Below are positions 20,364-31,271 of a DNA stretch of 64,000 nt, in pieces. This DNA is from Chrysaora quinquecirrha (taxonomy: Eukaryota > Cnidaria > Scyphozoa > Semaeostomeae > Pelagiidae). The stretch's first letter is position 1. Each line of letters begins with the position of its first letter. A program made the translations under genes and the position numbers. The notes beneath the pieces are model-generated. The model worked only from the letters and a program-made list of their open reading frames with translations, had not been told where the DNA came from and searched no databases. Location of the stretch: the NCBI GenBank assembly GCA_014526335.1, contig JACTAT010000265.1:1-64000 (forward strand), in the 5' to 3' direction.

Positions 20364-23355
20364 CTGAAATTATTGGGAGTATGGTAATATTCTGCCAATT
20401 TTGACCTGCTTTTCTTCAACTTAGAAAAACGAGAGAAGGTTGAGATTATCAAATATTGAACCTTTGAGTATTGCATGCTTGACATATTTAACATTGCCTG
20501 AGCCACGCAATCGAGCTGAACGAGTAATAGAACCAGTAATAGGTAAGGAAACGTTATATTATTATCAAATATCGACCACCAGTGATATCTTTTGCATAAT
20601 ATTCATATTTATTTCTTTTTGTGTCCAGGTACAGAATTCAGAATAATATGTGAAAAAGCAAGGTAGGAACACAAAATTTCTTAATGTATGATATTATCAA
20701 ATATTGGCCCTCGATGTATCTTGCTATTTTCCTGCATGATATGTTGCCTGGTGAAGATGCAGGTAGAACTGTAATGAATATTCTGTACTTTATGTACTAT
20801 TCTATATATTAAGCAATATCATTAGCAGAATGGCGTTGATATTATGAAATATTGCCTACTGATATGTTGGATTATTATCCGGGTATAAATATGCTAATTT
20901 GACAGTATTATTTTGTATTCATGAGCAATATCGTGGTTGATAAGGGTTGATATTATTAAATATTGACCCATTTGATATTATTTGTAACTCTAGCATCATA
21001 GCATCGGACTCGGCATCGGAATCTGCTCTTGTCTCATTATATTTTGTCTAAGATTTTAGCATGTATTTTGCGATATTCATACTAACCGAAAACTGACAAT
21101 GTGACTGCTTTTGGTACATTCGCAAGTGTAACCTGGGCTGCATGTCCGTTATTGGAAAGCTCGTACGTCACGCCATCAACCGTGTCGTAGCCTTCAGCTT
21201 CTATATATTCCTTGTTAAATCTGGCCTTTCTTGTCCGAATATTGATAGGTGACTGTCTCTTTCCCGCGCATGTTGGATTCGTCTTGAACCAGTTTGCAGG
21301 CCCTGTCAGAAGAGTTTTTTACTCGCATATTCATAGTATAGTATCAGTGAGCCTGTATAGTATAGTATAACAGTTTGATGTAGTTTAATTTTGTATAGTA
21401 GAAGAGTTTGGTATAGTATAGTATAGTATAGTATAGTATATATAGTATAGTATAGTATATTATAGTATAGTAAAGTGTAGATTAGTATAGTATAGCATAG
21501 TATATTATAGTATAGTAAAGGATAGGATAGTATTAATATAGTATATTATAGTGTAGTATAGTAAAGTATAGATAGTTTAGTATAGTATAGTATAGTATAG
21601 TGTAGTATAGTGAAGTATAGTATGATATGGTATAGTTAACTATAGTTTAGTATAGTATAATATAGTATAGTATAGTATAGTATAGTATATTATAGTATAG
21701 TAAAGTGTAGATTAGTATAGTATAACATAGTATATTATAGTATAGCATAGTATAGTAAAGTATAGCATAGTGTAGTATAGTATAGTATAGATAGTATAGT
21801 ATTGTATTGTATAGTGAAGTATAATATGGTATGGTATGGTATACTATAGTATAGTATAGTATAGTATAGTATAGTATAGTATAGTATAGTATAGTATAGT
21901 ATAATATAGTAAAGTTAGTATAGTATAGCATAATATAGTATAGTACACGTTTTTTTTTATAAGAAAGTGGTTTATAAGAAAATAGTGCTCAACGTCTCAA
22001 AAATGTAAGAAAGTTCAATACTGGATTCTTGAAACTTAAGAAAGTTTTGTTTCATACTTTCACTCCTAATGTTCTGTATGTTATTTTCGCTCTTCTGTTC
22101 AGTCGTTCATCTTGTTATTAAACGAGTCTAGTGATTATTTTCTTTGAAAAACGTGGTATTTGTGCGATGTATACGGTGCCTTAAACTGTGCATCCTTAGA
22201 AATACTGCATTCCAAATTTTTGCTAAGAAAGCCACAAGAAAGTTTTGGTACTGAAAACATGTAATATCTAAGAAAGTTTCAATACTGGCCCAAAAAAAAC
22301 TTTCTTATAAAAAAAAACGTGTATAGTATAGTATAGCATAGTATAGCATAGTATATTATAGTATAGTATAGTATAGTATAGTATAGTATAGTATAGTATA
22401 GCATAGTATAGCATAGTATAGTATAGTATAGTATAGTATAGTATAGTATAGTATAGTATAGTATAGTATAGTATAGTATAGTATAGTATAGTATAGTATA
22501 GTATAGTATAGTATAGTATAGTATAGTATAGTATAGTATAGTATAGTATAGTATAGTATAGTATAGTATAGTATAGTATAGTATAGTATAGTATAGTATA
22601 GTATAGTATAGTATAGTATAGTATAGTATAGTATAGTATAGTATAGTATAGTATAGTATAGTATAGTATAGTATAGTATAGTATAGTATAGTATAGTATA
22701 TAGTATAGTATAGTATAGTATAGTATAGTATAGTATAGTATAGTATAGTATAGTATAGTATAGTATAGTATAGTATAGTATAGTATAGTATAGTATAGTA
22801 TAGTATAGTATAGTATAGTATAGTATAGTATAGTATAGTATAGTATAGTATAGTATAGTATAGTATAGTATAGTATAGTATAGTATAGTATAGTATAGTA
22901 TAGTATAGTATAGTATAGTATAGTATAGTATAGTATAGTATAGTATAGTATAGTATAGTATAGTATAGTATAGTATAGTATAGTATAGTATAGTATAGTA
23001 TAGTATAGTATAGTATAGTATATAGTATAGTATAGTATAGTATAGTATAGTATAGTATAGTATAGTATAGTATAGTATAGTATAGTATAGTATAGTATAG
23101 TATAGTATATTATAGTATAGTATAGAATAGTATAGTATAGTATAGTATAGTATAGTATAGTATAGTATAGTATAGTATAGTATAGTATAGTATAGTATAG
23201 TATAGTAAAGTTTAGTGCTGTAAAAGGGTAGTAATGGATTAAAGTTAATGAAAAGAAACAACTTTAAATTATTAAAGATGTTTAAAGCACGATTGTTATT
23301 CTGATTTCAGCATCACCTGTACTGCCTTCGTAGCTCCAGTCTCCTGATGCCGTAA
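20266..23355 (-). CDS. Secreted alpha carbonic anhydrase, 5' exons only
   Basis: Three exons on the minus strand join in phase 1: 23317-23355, 21087-21302, 20266-20363. They encode the first half of an alpha-class carbonic anhydrase (hydration of CO2 to bicarbonate): DWSYEGSTGPANWF, then PTCAGKRQSPINIRT, NNGHAAQV with the His64 proton-shuttle position, then WQFHFHWG with zinc ligands His94 and His96, and GSEHELNG with Glu106. The Cys before AGKRQSPINI is the one used in the disulfide of secreted enzymes. The third zinc ligand (His119) would be in the next exon, which is absent. No signal-peptide exon was found. The intron 21303-23316 is largely a TATAG repeat. Confidence 0.94.
21087..21302 (-). 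CDS. carbonic anhydrase exon with RQSPINI and His64
   Basis: 216 nt between CTGACAG and TTCG|GTTAGT. Reads PANWFKTNPTCAGKRQSPIN, then IRTRKARFNK, TVDGVTYELSNNGHAAQVTL and VPKAVTLSVF. Its terminal G joins GT of the next exon to give Gly. Confidence 0.96.
21345..21945. repeat. TATAG pentanucleotide repeat, degenerate part
   Basis: Imperfect TATAG/GTATA units in a carbonic anhydrase intron, left of the inserted element. Confidence 0.95.
21946..22321. mobile_element. TA-flanked element, TTTCTTA/AAGAAAGT type
   Basis: Starts CACGTTTTTTTTTATAAGAA, ends CTTTCTTATAAAAAAAAACG-TG, TA duplicated from the host TATAG repeat. Inside, TAAGAAAGTT recurs at least four times. It interrupts the pentanucleotide repeat in a carbonic anhydrase intron. 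Confidence 0.9.
22322..23210. repeat. TATAG pentanucleotide repeat, near-perfect part
   Basis: About 880 bp of nearly pure TATAG with a few TATA slips. The minus strand reads as endless TILYY codons; this is not a gene. Confidence 0.98.
23317..23355 (-). CDS. carbonic anhydrase 39-nt exon
   Basis: Micro-exon between TTTTAG and ACAG|GTGATG, phase 1 on both sides. Reads TASGDWSYEGST; the split Gly codon (G|GG) joins the next exon to give STGPANWF. Confidence 0.92.
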
Positions 23356-23489
23356 CTAAAAGGTAAATTTATGTCAAATTTTGTAAAATTTTTTAATTAA
23401 TTTATGTTAATTTATGTCAAATTTTGTTAATAATATTAATTAATTTATGTCAAACTAAACGCTTTACGAGAAGATAGGGTCAACCCCCT

Positions 23490-23785
23490 AAAGGTGCCCC
23501 TTGATGATTAACGTCCCAAAACAGCAAATCATGGGCTTTATATATCGAGGTCCGTAGATGAATACAAAATCCTGGTATCGTCAGCATATATGTTTCCTAG
23601 CAGTCGTTCAAACAAAAAGGAAAGTCATTCATATGTAATATGAACAACAGAGGCTCAAGAGAGGAACCCTGTGGAAAACCACAGTTCGCCTCTTGTCCTG
23701 TTAATGTCAAACCGTGTAACTGTCTGTCGTCACACAGGACATCGTGATCTACTGTGTCCAAAGCTCGTTTTATTTCCAGTTGCCA
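23490..23785 (-). pseudogene. LINE reverse transcriptase fragment
   Basis: Reads KRALDTVDHDVL, then GFPQGSSLEPLLFILHMNDF and, in another frame, YADDTRIL. Short, frameshifted, and cut by a TTGCTTA-type element at 23785. Confidence 0.75.
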
Positions 23786-24010
23786 AACTTTCTTTTTTTT
23801 CGAAGGCAGATGGACTTTTGTCCAGCCCTCAAAGTTATAACATTTTAGACATTTCTGTCCCCCTGGTTGCTGAACATTTATATATCTGTTGACATGAATG
23901 CTGCTGCAGCTTGACTTCTTAGTTGCTAACAGCAATTCAATTGAGACCTCAAGATGCTTAATCTTCTGGCAAGTCAATCCCTAGTTGTTTATTGAAAAAA
24001 CAGTGTTTTC
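23785..24010. mobile_element. degraded TTGCTTA-type element
   Basis: Shares with the elements at 27219 and 36761 the phrases CAGCCCTCAAAGTT, ATTTTAGACATTTC, CTTCTTAGTTGCT and CAATTCAATTGAG. Ends are decayed. It interrupts a LINE reverse transcriptase fragment. Confidence 0.6.
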
Positions 24011-24554
24011 GTGTACCAGATGTTCCTGCAAGATGAAGAGATTTGGCAAACAGAATAAAGACGTCTGAAACCAGACTGCTTTAAAAAATGTGTTTGTTCG
24101 AGGTATACTCATAAAGTTATTGAAGACAAGTTTTCTGAAGATTCTTGAGAGCAGGGAGCGAGAGGTGTATCACTTCATAAATCTCGTACACCTTGACGAT
24201 AAATCTCCATAAATCTTACAAATCTTTTAAATGTTATAAATCCTTAGATCTCTTCAAAGTTTAATGTCTCAGCTACTGCGCATGTGCCCAATTCTTGATT
24301 CGCCGGAGCAGGATTAAGCTAGACAACGATTGTAGGAAAAGTGCACGAGTTCTTCAAAGACGTAAACTAAAGTTAAGCTTAAGTCTTTGACACCAAATCC
24401 AGTCCTCGTCCACTTTTTGAATACTTTCCAGCATTCGGGGAATACACCAGTGGAAATTTTAGAATAATTAACTCGAAAAACAGACAGTAAATTAATATGA
24501 ATAAATAGCCTTTAAGTTATATAAAACTTCGAAATTTCGAGACATTATAGCTGA

Positions 24555-24800
24555 GACATCTTTTGACGTACTTAAAAGCTTTTTCGTTTGACACTCCTCA
24601 GAGTATAAACGTCAGAAACAGGGATAAATGCACCAATCAGAAATTTAAGCCGAAATGCTTTATGTTTCCGACACCAATCAGCTTGTGGGACACAGCGGGA
24701 AGACCAAATAAATTAATTGAATCCAAGCAGAAAACAAACTCTTTCTATCTACACAGAACCGGCCTTTCGGTTTTGATGTGGACAGATTCCAAAGCCTCTA
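24555..24800. repeat. dispersed repeat (same family as 3005-3430)
   Basis: TTTTTCGTTTGACACTCCTC and TTTGATGTGGACAGATTCCA. Confidence 0.7.
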
Positions 24801-24986
24801 AATGTTTCGTTTGTTGTCGCATGTTGTGCTATTTCACAGATGAAAAAGTCTTTTATTATGTTCAAAGATTTTTCCGTAATTGTTCGCAATTTTGGTTGTA
24901 GTAAATGATGCGTTTTCTCAAAGCTTTTACATACAGGCCCATACATAGCTACATTTGTTTTCTATAAGAACCTTTTATAAGAAACT

Positions 24987-25716
24987 AATAGACTGATTAC
25001 ATTCCTCCCACTCTTTCGGAAACAGCTCATAACAACTACAACAACATAATCGCTGTTTCCTCAGAGTGGGACTCATAATCTAAAAGTCAAAAAGTCGGCC
25101 TGATATGCCAACTTTCTGGCATATCCAATCAGAATGCAGAACAGCCCGAATCTACAGCAGTGATTGGCTTATCTATTACTCCCACCTTTTCCATCTCTAG
25201 TTTCCCCAATGGCCGCCAAGCTTCGAGCAGCTTCGCCATAGTTTTTCGGGGCAGAAAAGACAACCTTCCACCTGTATATACATAATCCCCATACTAATAG
25301 TTAATAAAAACGTTCGTTTTAGTACTAATGATTTCGTTTTAATTTTGAGAGCAAAAGTACGAATTTAGAGACGTTTTAGGGTCGGCTGTCAAGTCAAATT
25401 TTAGGCCGCTCGGATGACATAGCTTTCTCGCATGCGAAAAGAGGAATTAATGAACTTGGATGCATTTTGGGCTCAAATGAAGTTAGGAGAAGCATTTTTC
25501 TCTGTACAACTAAATTTTTTTGTATGTTGCAAACCGAAAATACAGATTTGGGCAAGTTTTAGGGTCAGTAGTCGGGAAATTTTGTTAGGCCATCCTTCAC
25601 ACCAGAACGAGGTTCGTGAAAATTAGGCCGACTTTTTGACTGTTTGTTTATGAGTCGTAGTTGGAGCGGGGTGGTGGGGTGTGGAGGAGCGTAGACTACG
25701 ACGAATGTAATAAGTC
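24987..25716. mobile_element. ATAGACTTATTACATTCGT element
   Basis: Left AATAGACTGATTACATTCCT, right inverse CGAATGTAATAAGTCTAT. A shorter relative is at 3165-3310 (GATAGACTTATCACCTTCCT to ACGAATGTAATAAGTCTAC). TCGGAAACAGC and GCTGTTTCCTCAGAG form an inner hairpin. Confidence 0.7.
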
Positions 25717-25783
25717 TATGAATAAGTTTGTGCATTTGTTTCTTAAACAACATGTATGCTTAATTTAATGCTAATTAAGGCCT

Positions 25784-26030
25784 TGCTAAACTGGGAGACA
25801 TGTGGCGCGCGAGATTGATGTCCTCTCAGTGTATCCCAGTTTAGCCCGCGACAAAATTCGTAGCAAGAGACACGCAAATGTTTCTGGGAGACAACAGAAA
25901 CATTTCTTGCCTCCACGACAAACAAATGACTCGGGGGACATGTTGCTCGCTTGTCACTCGCATGTTTAGCCACCCTGGGATACACGCCGAATACAGTGTC
26001 GCGCACGACATGTCTCCTAGTTTAGCCATA
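25784..26030. mobile_element. GGCTAAACTAGGAGACAT element
   Basis: TTGCTAAACTGGGAGACATG at left, CATGTCTCCTAGTTTAGCCA at right; internal TTCTGGGAGACAACAGAAAC. A partial copy is at 4075-4200. Confidence 0.8.
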
Positions 26031-26039
26031 GCTTTAGAC

Positions 26040-26855
26040 TAAGGATGTGGATGTCGGATAGCTGAGTGGATCGATCTGGATAGATCCGGATAAATCCGGA
26101 TTTATCAGTGTCACTAAAACCCTTAACCCTTTTCGTCTGGAACTCTACACCTTTTCAACTAAGAGCCTCGTTGTCAAAAAATATGAAATTAAGTCATAGA
26201 AAATTTCGACTTCAAATTCAAATTCAGCACCTTTATTTTAGTGTTGAGGCAAATTTTTGCGCTTCTGGTCCTTACGATGTTGATTTTGTAGCGATTAAAA
26301 GTTTGAAAATTTACATGAGATTTGACGGTAGAAAATGACCAAGGGTGTAACATTTCACCCCAGTGATTTTTCACCCCATTTCACCCCACGATCAAATCCT
26401 TTATAAAATTGCAAACTTTTTAAGACCTATAAAATCAATATCGTAAGGACTAGAAGCATAAAACTTTGCCTCAATCTTTAAAAGAATTCGAGACCCATAT
26501 AGTTGAAAAGTTGTATACTGACATGACTACTCTACTAGTACTACTTTTTCTTTGTTTTCCTTCCTGTCAAAGCATTGTCACAGCAGCTGCTGGGTTATTT
26601 GTTGATTTACAATACAGCTTTTTGATAAGCATAAGGACTTCTGTCCAGCTCTCAAAGTTGCTTTGGCGATTTTAGCCCTCAAATTGCTAAAAAATCGTTC
26701 CATCCCCCAGCAATTTAGGTGCCTAACTCTGACAAGCTAACAATAAACACAAGTATTTCCAACTTAGTGCAATAACAAAGTGATGTTCAAAGGTTAACTG
26801 GTATGCTTTCTGTGTGTACCTACTGAACTTGCGATCGATTGACTTGTGGCCCAAA
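26040..26855. other. no gene recognised
   Basis: Contains a short GGATAAATCCGGAT repeat (26075-26105) and inverted phrases around TTTTGTAGCGATTAAAAGTTTG / AAACTTTTTAAGACCTATAAAAT. Nothing coding. Confidence 0.5.
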
Positions 26856-26859
26856 CAAG

Positions 26860-27217
26860 TACAAAAGAAGGACTGCACTTTGCACCCGTTGGGTTAAGCA
26901 AGCATACATATTCTGATTATACTTCTACATACGAAAAACTACTATCTGAATCAAAGGAGACTACCATTCATATACGGGCGATAAGGCTCCTTGCTTTCGA
27001 GGTATTCAAAACAATGAACAACCTTAATCCTGTTTTCATGAAGGACTATTTTTTACCTAAAACCCTAGACCACAATCTACGGAGCACAAATCTTCTTGAA
27101 ATACATACCAAAAGTTAGAACCGTAACGCCGTAACCACAGGCATTGGTATTAAGTCCTTATGTTATCAAGGGCCTAGAATATGGAATTCCCTTCCTAATG
27201 AAATCAAAACAGCGAGT
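26860..27217 (+). pseudogene. LINE ORF2 C-terminal fragment, 5' truncated
   Basis: Reads SDYTSTYEKLLSESKETTIH, IRLLAFEVFKTMNNLNPVFM and KDYFLPKTLDHNLRSTNLLE; same family as the LINE at 45.2-50.3 kb. It is interrupted at 27217 by element C1 and resumes at 30270. Confidence 0.88.
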
Positions 27218-27433
27218 ACACTTTTTTTTTTAATAAGCAACTTGACTTTCGTCCAGCCCTCAAAGTTGCTTAAAATTTTAGACATTTCAGCCCTCAAAGT
27301 TGCTTAAACATTGCTTAACATTTTTTGTACCTACTAACCACCCCTGACTTGGCGGCTCAAAATCGTCATCTGTTGGGCCTACAAAATGACTTTTGGGATA
27401 CAGTAAGTGGAAAAACGTTGGCTATCTGTAAAA

Positions 27434-27625
27434 TATGGAATGTGGAATGATGGAATGGAATGATGGAATGGAATGGAATGATGGAATGGAATGGAATGAT
27501 GGAATGGAATGGAATGATGGAATGGAATGGAATGGAATGGAATGATGGAATGATGGAATGGAATGGAATGATGGAATGGAATGGAATGACGGAATGGACT
27601 GGAATGATGGAATTGAACTGAATGA
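27434..27625. repeat. GGAATGATGGAAT satellite, left arm
   Basis: Tandem GGAAT and GATGGAAT units directly inside the left end of the palindromic element; mirrored at 29800-30055. Confidence 0.9.
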
Positions 27626-27772
27626 TGAATTGGATTGGTCAAATCATTTCTCGAAGTATCCATTTAGGCTTGCCTTACTTCCAATGAAATAAGAAGCATG
27701 ATAGCGGAAAGTAGCCAGACATGTTTTAAATGCTGTAATTAGCGGGAATTATCAGCTTGAGAGTGTGCAATA

Positions 27773-27907
27773 CACACTTTTTTATAAGAATATCCTAATT
27801 TTTGCGGAGGCTCGAACTTTTCCATTCTTATTCTTAAATTTCCATTGTTCTTTGTCAAATTTGAGCCTGACTATTCTTATAGACTGTATTCTTATAAAAA
27901 AAGTGTG
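27773..27907. mobile_element. 135-bp TA-flanked element, TTCTTA type, left arm copy
   Basis: CACACTTTTTTATAAGAATA to TTCTTATAAAAAAAGTGTG, TA on both sides. It lies in the left arm of the large palindrome and has a mirror copy at 29521-29655. Confidence 0.88.
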
Positions 27908-28508
27908 TATAGTTGCAAAAGCTAAGCAATTTTTGAACTGTTCCAGATTCAGTTTACATTTTTGTTAATGGGTTACTAAGAATTATGTCAAGTTTCAAGC
28001 AACGCTCTGCAAGCCGCAGGTCGTGGGAGATTCTACTATAATGAATGGGTGCATAGAACAAAACATAATTACTATAATAACACAACAATAAGCATACCAA
28101 GTATACCAAGCATACCAACTTTAGAAATAACTTTGATTAGCTAACTGAACAAAATTTCTATTTTGCGTAAATCATGTTTACCTATTACATAAAAGACGCT
28201 TCATGATGCATTTCACAATCAATCAAAAATTCCTATAAATTTTCCAGATAGAAATGCAAGATTCCAATACCGATTCAGTTCAACAATAAAGCAAATTTTT
28301 GGACACAACAACATTAAGGATTTGTTCATTTTGATCTACATAAGTATCTTCTCCTGCATTTCCCCAGCCTATTTACGTAAATAGCATTCGCAGACAGTGG
28401 CGAGACATGTTTTAAGTGGCGTTATTAGTGTGCATGCTGGGAAAATATGTACGCAAAAGCACACAAAAGGGTACTTTGACATATCATAATCTCTTTAATT
28501 GGGTTATG

Positions 28509-28822
28509 CCACCAAAATCCACTCCAATCCAAAAAGACGATGTTTTCGTTGATATTGAAAGGATCGATTGGGAGTCTTTGCAAGACAGCAGAGAGATAGG
28601 GAAAGGATCCTACGGCTGCGTAGAGTTTGCTCGTTGTAGCCGAGAGAATCACAATAAATCTGTGGAGGTGGTGGCAAAGCGACCAATTAATGTGATCGGG
28701 TTCGAAAAAGAATTTGCCAAGGAAGCCCGACTTTTAAAAAGTGCAAAGGGCCACGAAAATGTTGTGGAATTTTTTGGAATCCCAATCTATCCTTTCAATA
28801 TCAACGAAAACATCGTCTTTTT
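28509..28822 (+). pseudogene. captured protein kinase N-lobe fragment
   Basis: Reads IDWESLQDSREIGKGSYGCV, then EFARC, VEVVAKRPINVIGFEKEFAK, EARLLKSAKGHENVVEFFGI. The glycine loop GKGSYG, the VVAK lysine, a helix-C-like FEKEFAKEARLL and HENVVEFFG are kinase N-lobe features. No HRD or DFG follows, so the kinase is truncated. At its 3' end it runs into an inverted copy of its own 5' sequence. It lies between the arms of the palindromic element and is probably captured host sequence. Confidence 0.75.
28531..28822. repeat. short inverted repeat bounding the kinase fragment
   Basis: About 35 bp at 28531-28566 (containing GACGATGTTTTCGTTGATAT) are repeated in inverse orientation at 28787-28822. 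This gives a smaller foldback inside the large palindrome. Confidence 0.85.
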
Positions 28823-29520
28823 TGCTGTTTGCTGGCTTAGGCAGCCTAAACTTCAGAGACATTTTAGGCTGTGAGACATACTCAAAGAGCAGCGACCAGG
28901 CAGGAACGCGTTGAAAATGGAACGCGTTGAAAAAGATCTTTGTTTGCAGAACAGTAGAAAGGGGTCAATTTCAATACGATAATAATACCCCCATAGCATT
29001 TAAAGGGTAAATGTTCATGGTGTCACAATCGTGAAACCCCGTATTGGATTGAGTGGATTTTGGTGGCATAACCCAATTAAAGAGATTATGATATGTCAAA
29101 GTACCCTTTTGTGTGCTTTTGCGTACATATTTTCCCAGCATGCACACTAATAACGCCACTTAAAACATGTCTCGCCACTATCTGCGAATGCTATTTACGT
29201 AAATAGGCTGGGGAAATGCAGGAGAAGATACTTATGTAGATCAAAATGAACAAATCCTTAATGTTGTTGTGTCCAAAAATTTGCTTTATTGTTGAACTGA
29301 ATCGGTATTGGAATCTTGAATTTCTATCTGGAAAATTTATAGGAATTTTTTATTGATTGTGAAATGCATCATGAAGCGTCTTTTATGTAATAGGTAAACA
29401 TGATTTACGCAAAATAGGCAGAGCGTTGCTTGAAACTTGACATAATTCTTAGTAACCCATTAACAAAAATGTAAACTGAATCTGGAACAGTTCAAAAATT
29501 GCTTAGCTTTTGCAACTATA

Positions 29521-29655
29521 CACACTTTTTTTATAAGAATACAGTCTATAAGAATAGTCAGGCTCAAATTTGACAAAGAACAATGGAAATTTAAGAATAA
29601 GAATGGAAAAGTTCGAGCCTCCGCAAAAATTAGGATATTCTTATAAAAAAGTGTG
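29521..29655. mobile_element. 135-bp TA-flanked element, mirror copy in right arm
   Basis: Inverted copy of 27773-27907 at the symmetrical place in the right arm, again with TA flanks. Either the insertion predates arm duplication or the arms were homogenised by gene conversion. Confidence 0.88.
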
Positions 29656-29799
29656 TATTGCACACTCTCAAGCTGATAATTCCCGCTAATTACAGCATTT
29701 AAAACATGTCTGGCTACTTTCCGCTATCATGCTTCTTATTTCATTGGAAGTAAGGCAAGCCTAAATGGATACTTTGAGAAATGATTTGACCAATCCAAT

Positions 29800-30055
29800 T
29801 CATCATTCAATTCAATTCCATCATTCCATTCCATTCCATCATTCCATTCCATTCCATCATTCCATTCCATTCCATCATTCCATTCCATTTCATTCCATTC
29901 CATCATTCCATTCCATTCCATTCCATCATTCCATTCCATTCCATCATTCCATTCCATTCCATCATTCCATTCCATTCTATCATTCCATTCCATTCCATTC
30001 CATCATTCCATTCCATTCCATCATTCCATTCCATTCCATCATTCCACATTCCATA
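29800..30055. repeat. ATTCCATCATTCC satellite, right arm
   Basis: Inverted counterpart of the left-arm satellite, somewhat longer. Confidence 0.9.
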
Positions 30056-30269
30056 TTTTACAGATAGCCAAAAACGTTAGCTAACGAGCTTCAACATGCA
30101 AAACATAAGAACGAAGAACAAGTGCCTTACACAAGAAAGAGAATAAGCTTGGTTGTTTGACTTCTTAGTTGCTTACAGTTATTCAATTCAGCCCTCAAGT
30201 TGCTTACTTATAAGGTCAGTTCAGCCCTAGTTGCTTATTGAGTGGTTGCTTATTAAAAAAAAAAGTGTA

Positions 30270-30390
30270 ACACTAAACAGTTCAAAAATTTGATCAAAAC
30301 TTGGTTCCTCGCAAAAAAGTGTTCCTTTTGCACTAAATGAGTTGATTAATGAAATTCCTATGGTTGCTTTCATTAAATAAATAATGAAAA
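30270..30390 (+). pseudogene. LINE 3' end, continuation after C1 insertion
   Basis: ACACTAAACAGTTCAAAAAT onward matches the 3' end of the LINE near 45.30-45.41 kb (minus strand), including GCACTAAATGAGTTGATTAA. Confidence 0.88.
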
Positions 30391-30469
30391 ACAACAAAAT
30401 CGAGTGAATCTATCAGTGGGATAAAAGGGGGTTTGGGGGCGGAGCCCCCAACTTTAAACATTTATAGTT

Positions 30470-30600
30470 GAGTGGGGTGGACTGACTTTTGAGATGGGCG
30501 AGTTGAGTTTGAAAGTGGGCGAGTTGACCTAGAAGTGGGGCGAGCTGGCAATGGGGCGAGTTGGCAATGGGGCGAGTTGTTAGTGGGGCAATGCTGAAAT
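30470..30600. repeat. GGGCGAGTTGGCAATG-type short tandem repeat
   Basis: AGTGGGGCGAGYTGGCAAT units, five or six, right of the split LINE. Confidence 0.75.
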
Positions 30601-31271
30601 TAGAACACCATAAAGAACACACAGCGCACTCCACCCTCAAATTATTTAAAACCTCACAAATTAGGAACATCGAACCTCCGCAAAAATTATCTGGTTCTTA
30701 TAAAAAAAGTACGAGGGGCATTTCACTCTGCAAAAAGGCGTACGAGATTTCCATTAAAACAAAAGGACTTTCAAGGGATTTCCAAGAAAACAGTAGGACT
30801 TCCAGCAAAGGTGTACGAGATTTTCAAGGAGTGAATTGCCCCTCGAAAAAGTATGTAACGGAGAAATTAATATAAAAACGTTGTCGGAATTTATTACACC
30901 CCGTGATCAGTTGCTCACGGATTCGTGTAGAAATCGGTAGAAATAGAAATGTGCTATGAATTGAATGAATGCTACATTTTATAGAAAATTCCAACCCCCT
31001 GGTGAACTGGATCATTTCCATTGATCATTTCTGGCAGAAATGCGTCATTAAGCTTTCATTTAACCGAAAGTAACAAATGCTGTTAGGAATTAAAGTTTCC
31101 AAATAAATTCAAATCTTTTTATTTCTAGATGAATTGTCAAGGCGATTCAAGATTACTTTTGTGTACCCCCCTGAGAACATGTACCATGTGTTCGACCGAG
31201 ATAAAGTTCGTTGCACTGAATGAAATCTGACACTCCTTGGTTTCAACGACGCTGGGCTCCTGACGAAGATA

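Larger units (their letters stand above)
27420..30069. mobile_element. large palindromic Mutator-like element with kinase cargo
   Basis: Terminal sequence GGCTATCTGTAAAATATGG at 27420 is mirrored exactly at 30051-30069. It is flanked by a perfect 9-bp duplication AAAAACGTT (27411-27419, 30070-30078), the size typical of Mutator-like elements. Arms of about 1.1 kb (27420-28530) and 1.0 kb (29041-30069) are inverted copies with GGAATGATGGAAT-type repeats near both ends. The left arm has about 150 bp (28010-28158) lacking in the right arm. The centre (28531-29040) carries a protein kinase fragment. No transposase is visible, so it is non-autonomous. Confidence 0.9.
27219..30267. mobile_element. 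TA-flanked element, TTGCTTA type (C1), carrying a large insert
   Basis: Begins CACTTTTTTTTTTAATAAGC and ends GCTTATTAAAAAAAAAAGTG, with TA at 27217-27218 and 30268-30269. It split a LINE 3' end: the intact LINE at 45219-50264 reads GCGAGTAACACTAAACAG where this copy has the insertion after GCGAGTA, proving a TA duplication. The element's own body (27219-27419 plus 30070-30267) matches C2 at 36761-37150; the middle is a separate palindromic transposon. Confidence 0.92.

Noticed and set aside
22356..23261. 301-codon open frame of TILYY repeats
   Set aside because: Pure translation of the TATAG pentanucleotide repeat; not a protein.
31258..31264. CTGACGA followed by GAAAC as a hammerhead core
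   Set aside because: The sequence between cannot form stem II; only the hairpin at 31338-31366 fits.
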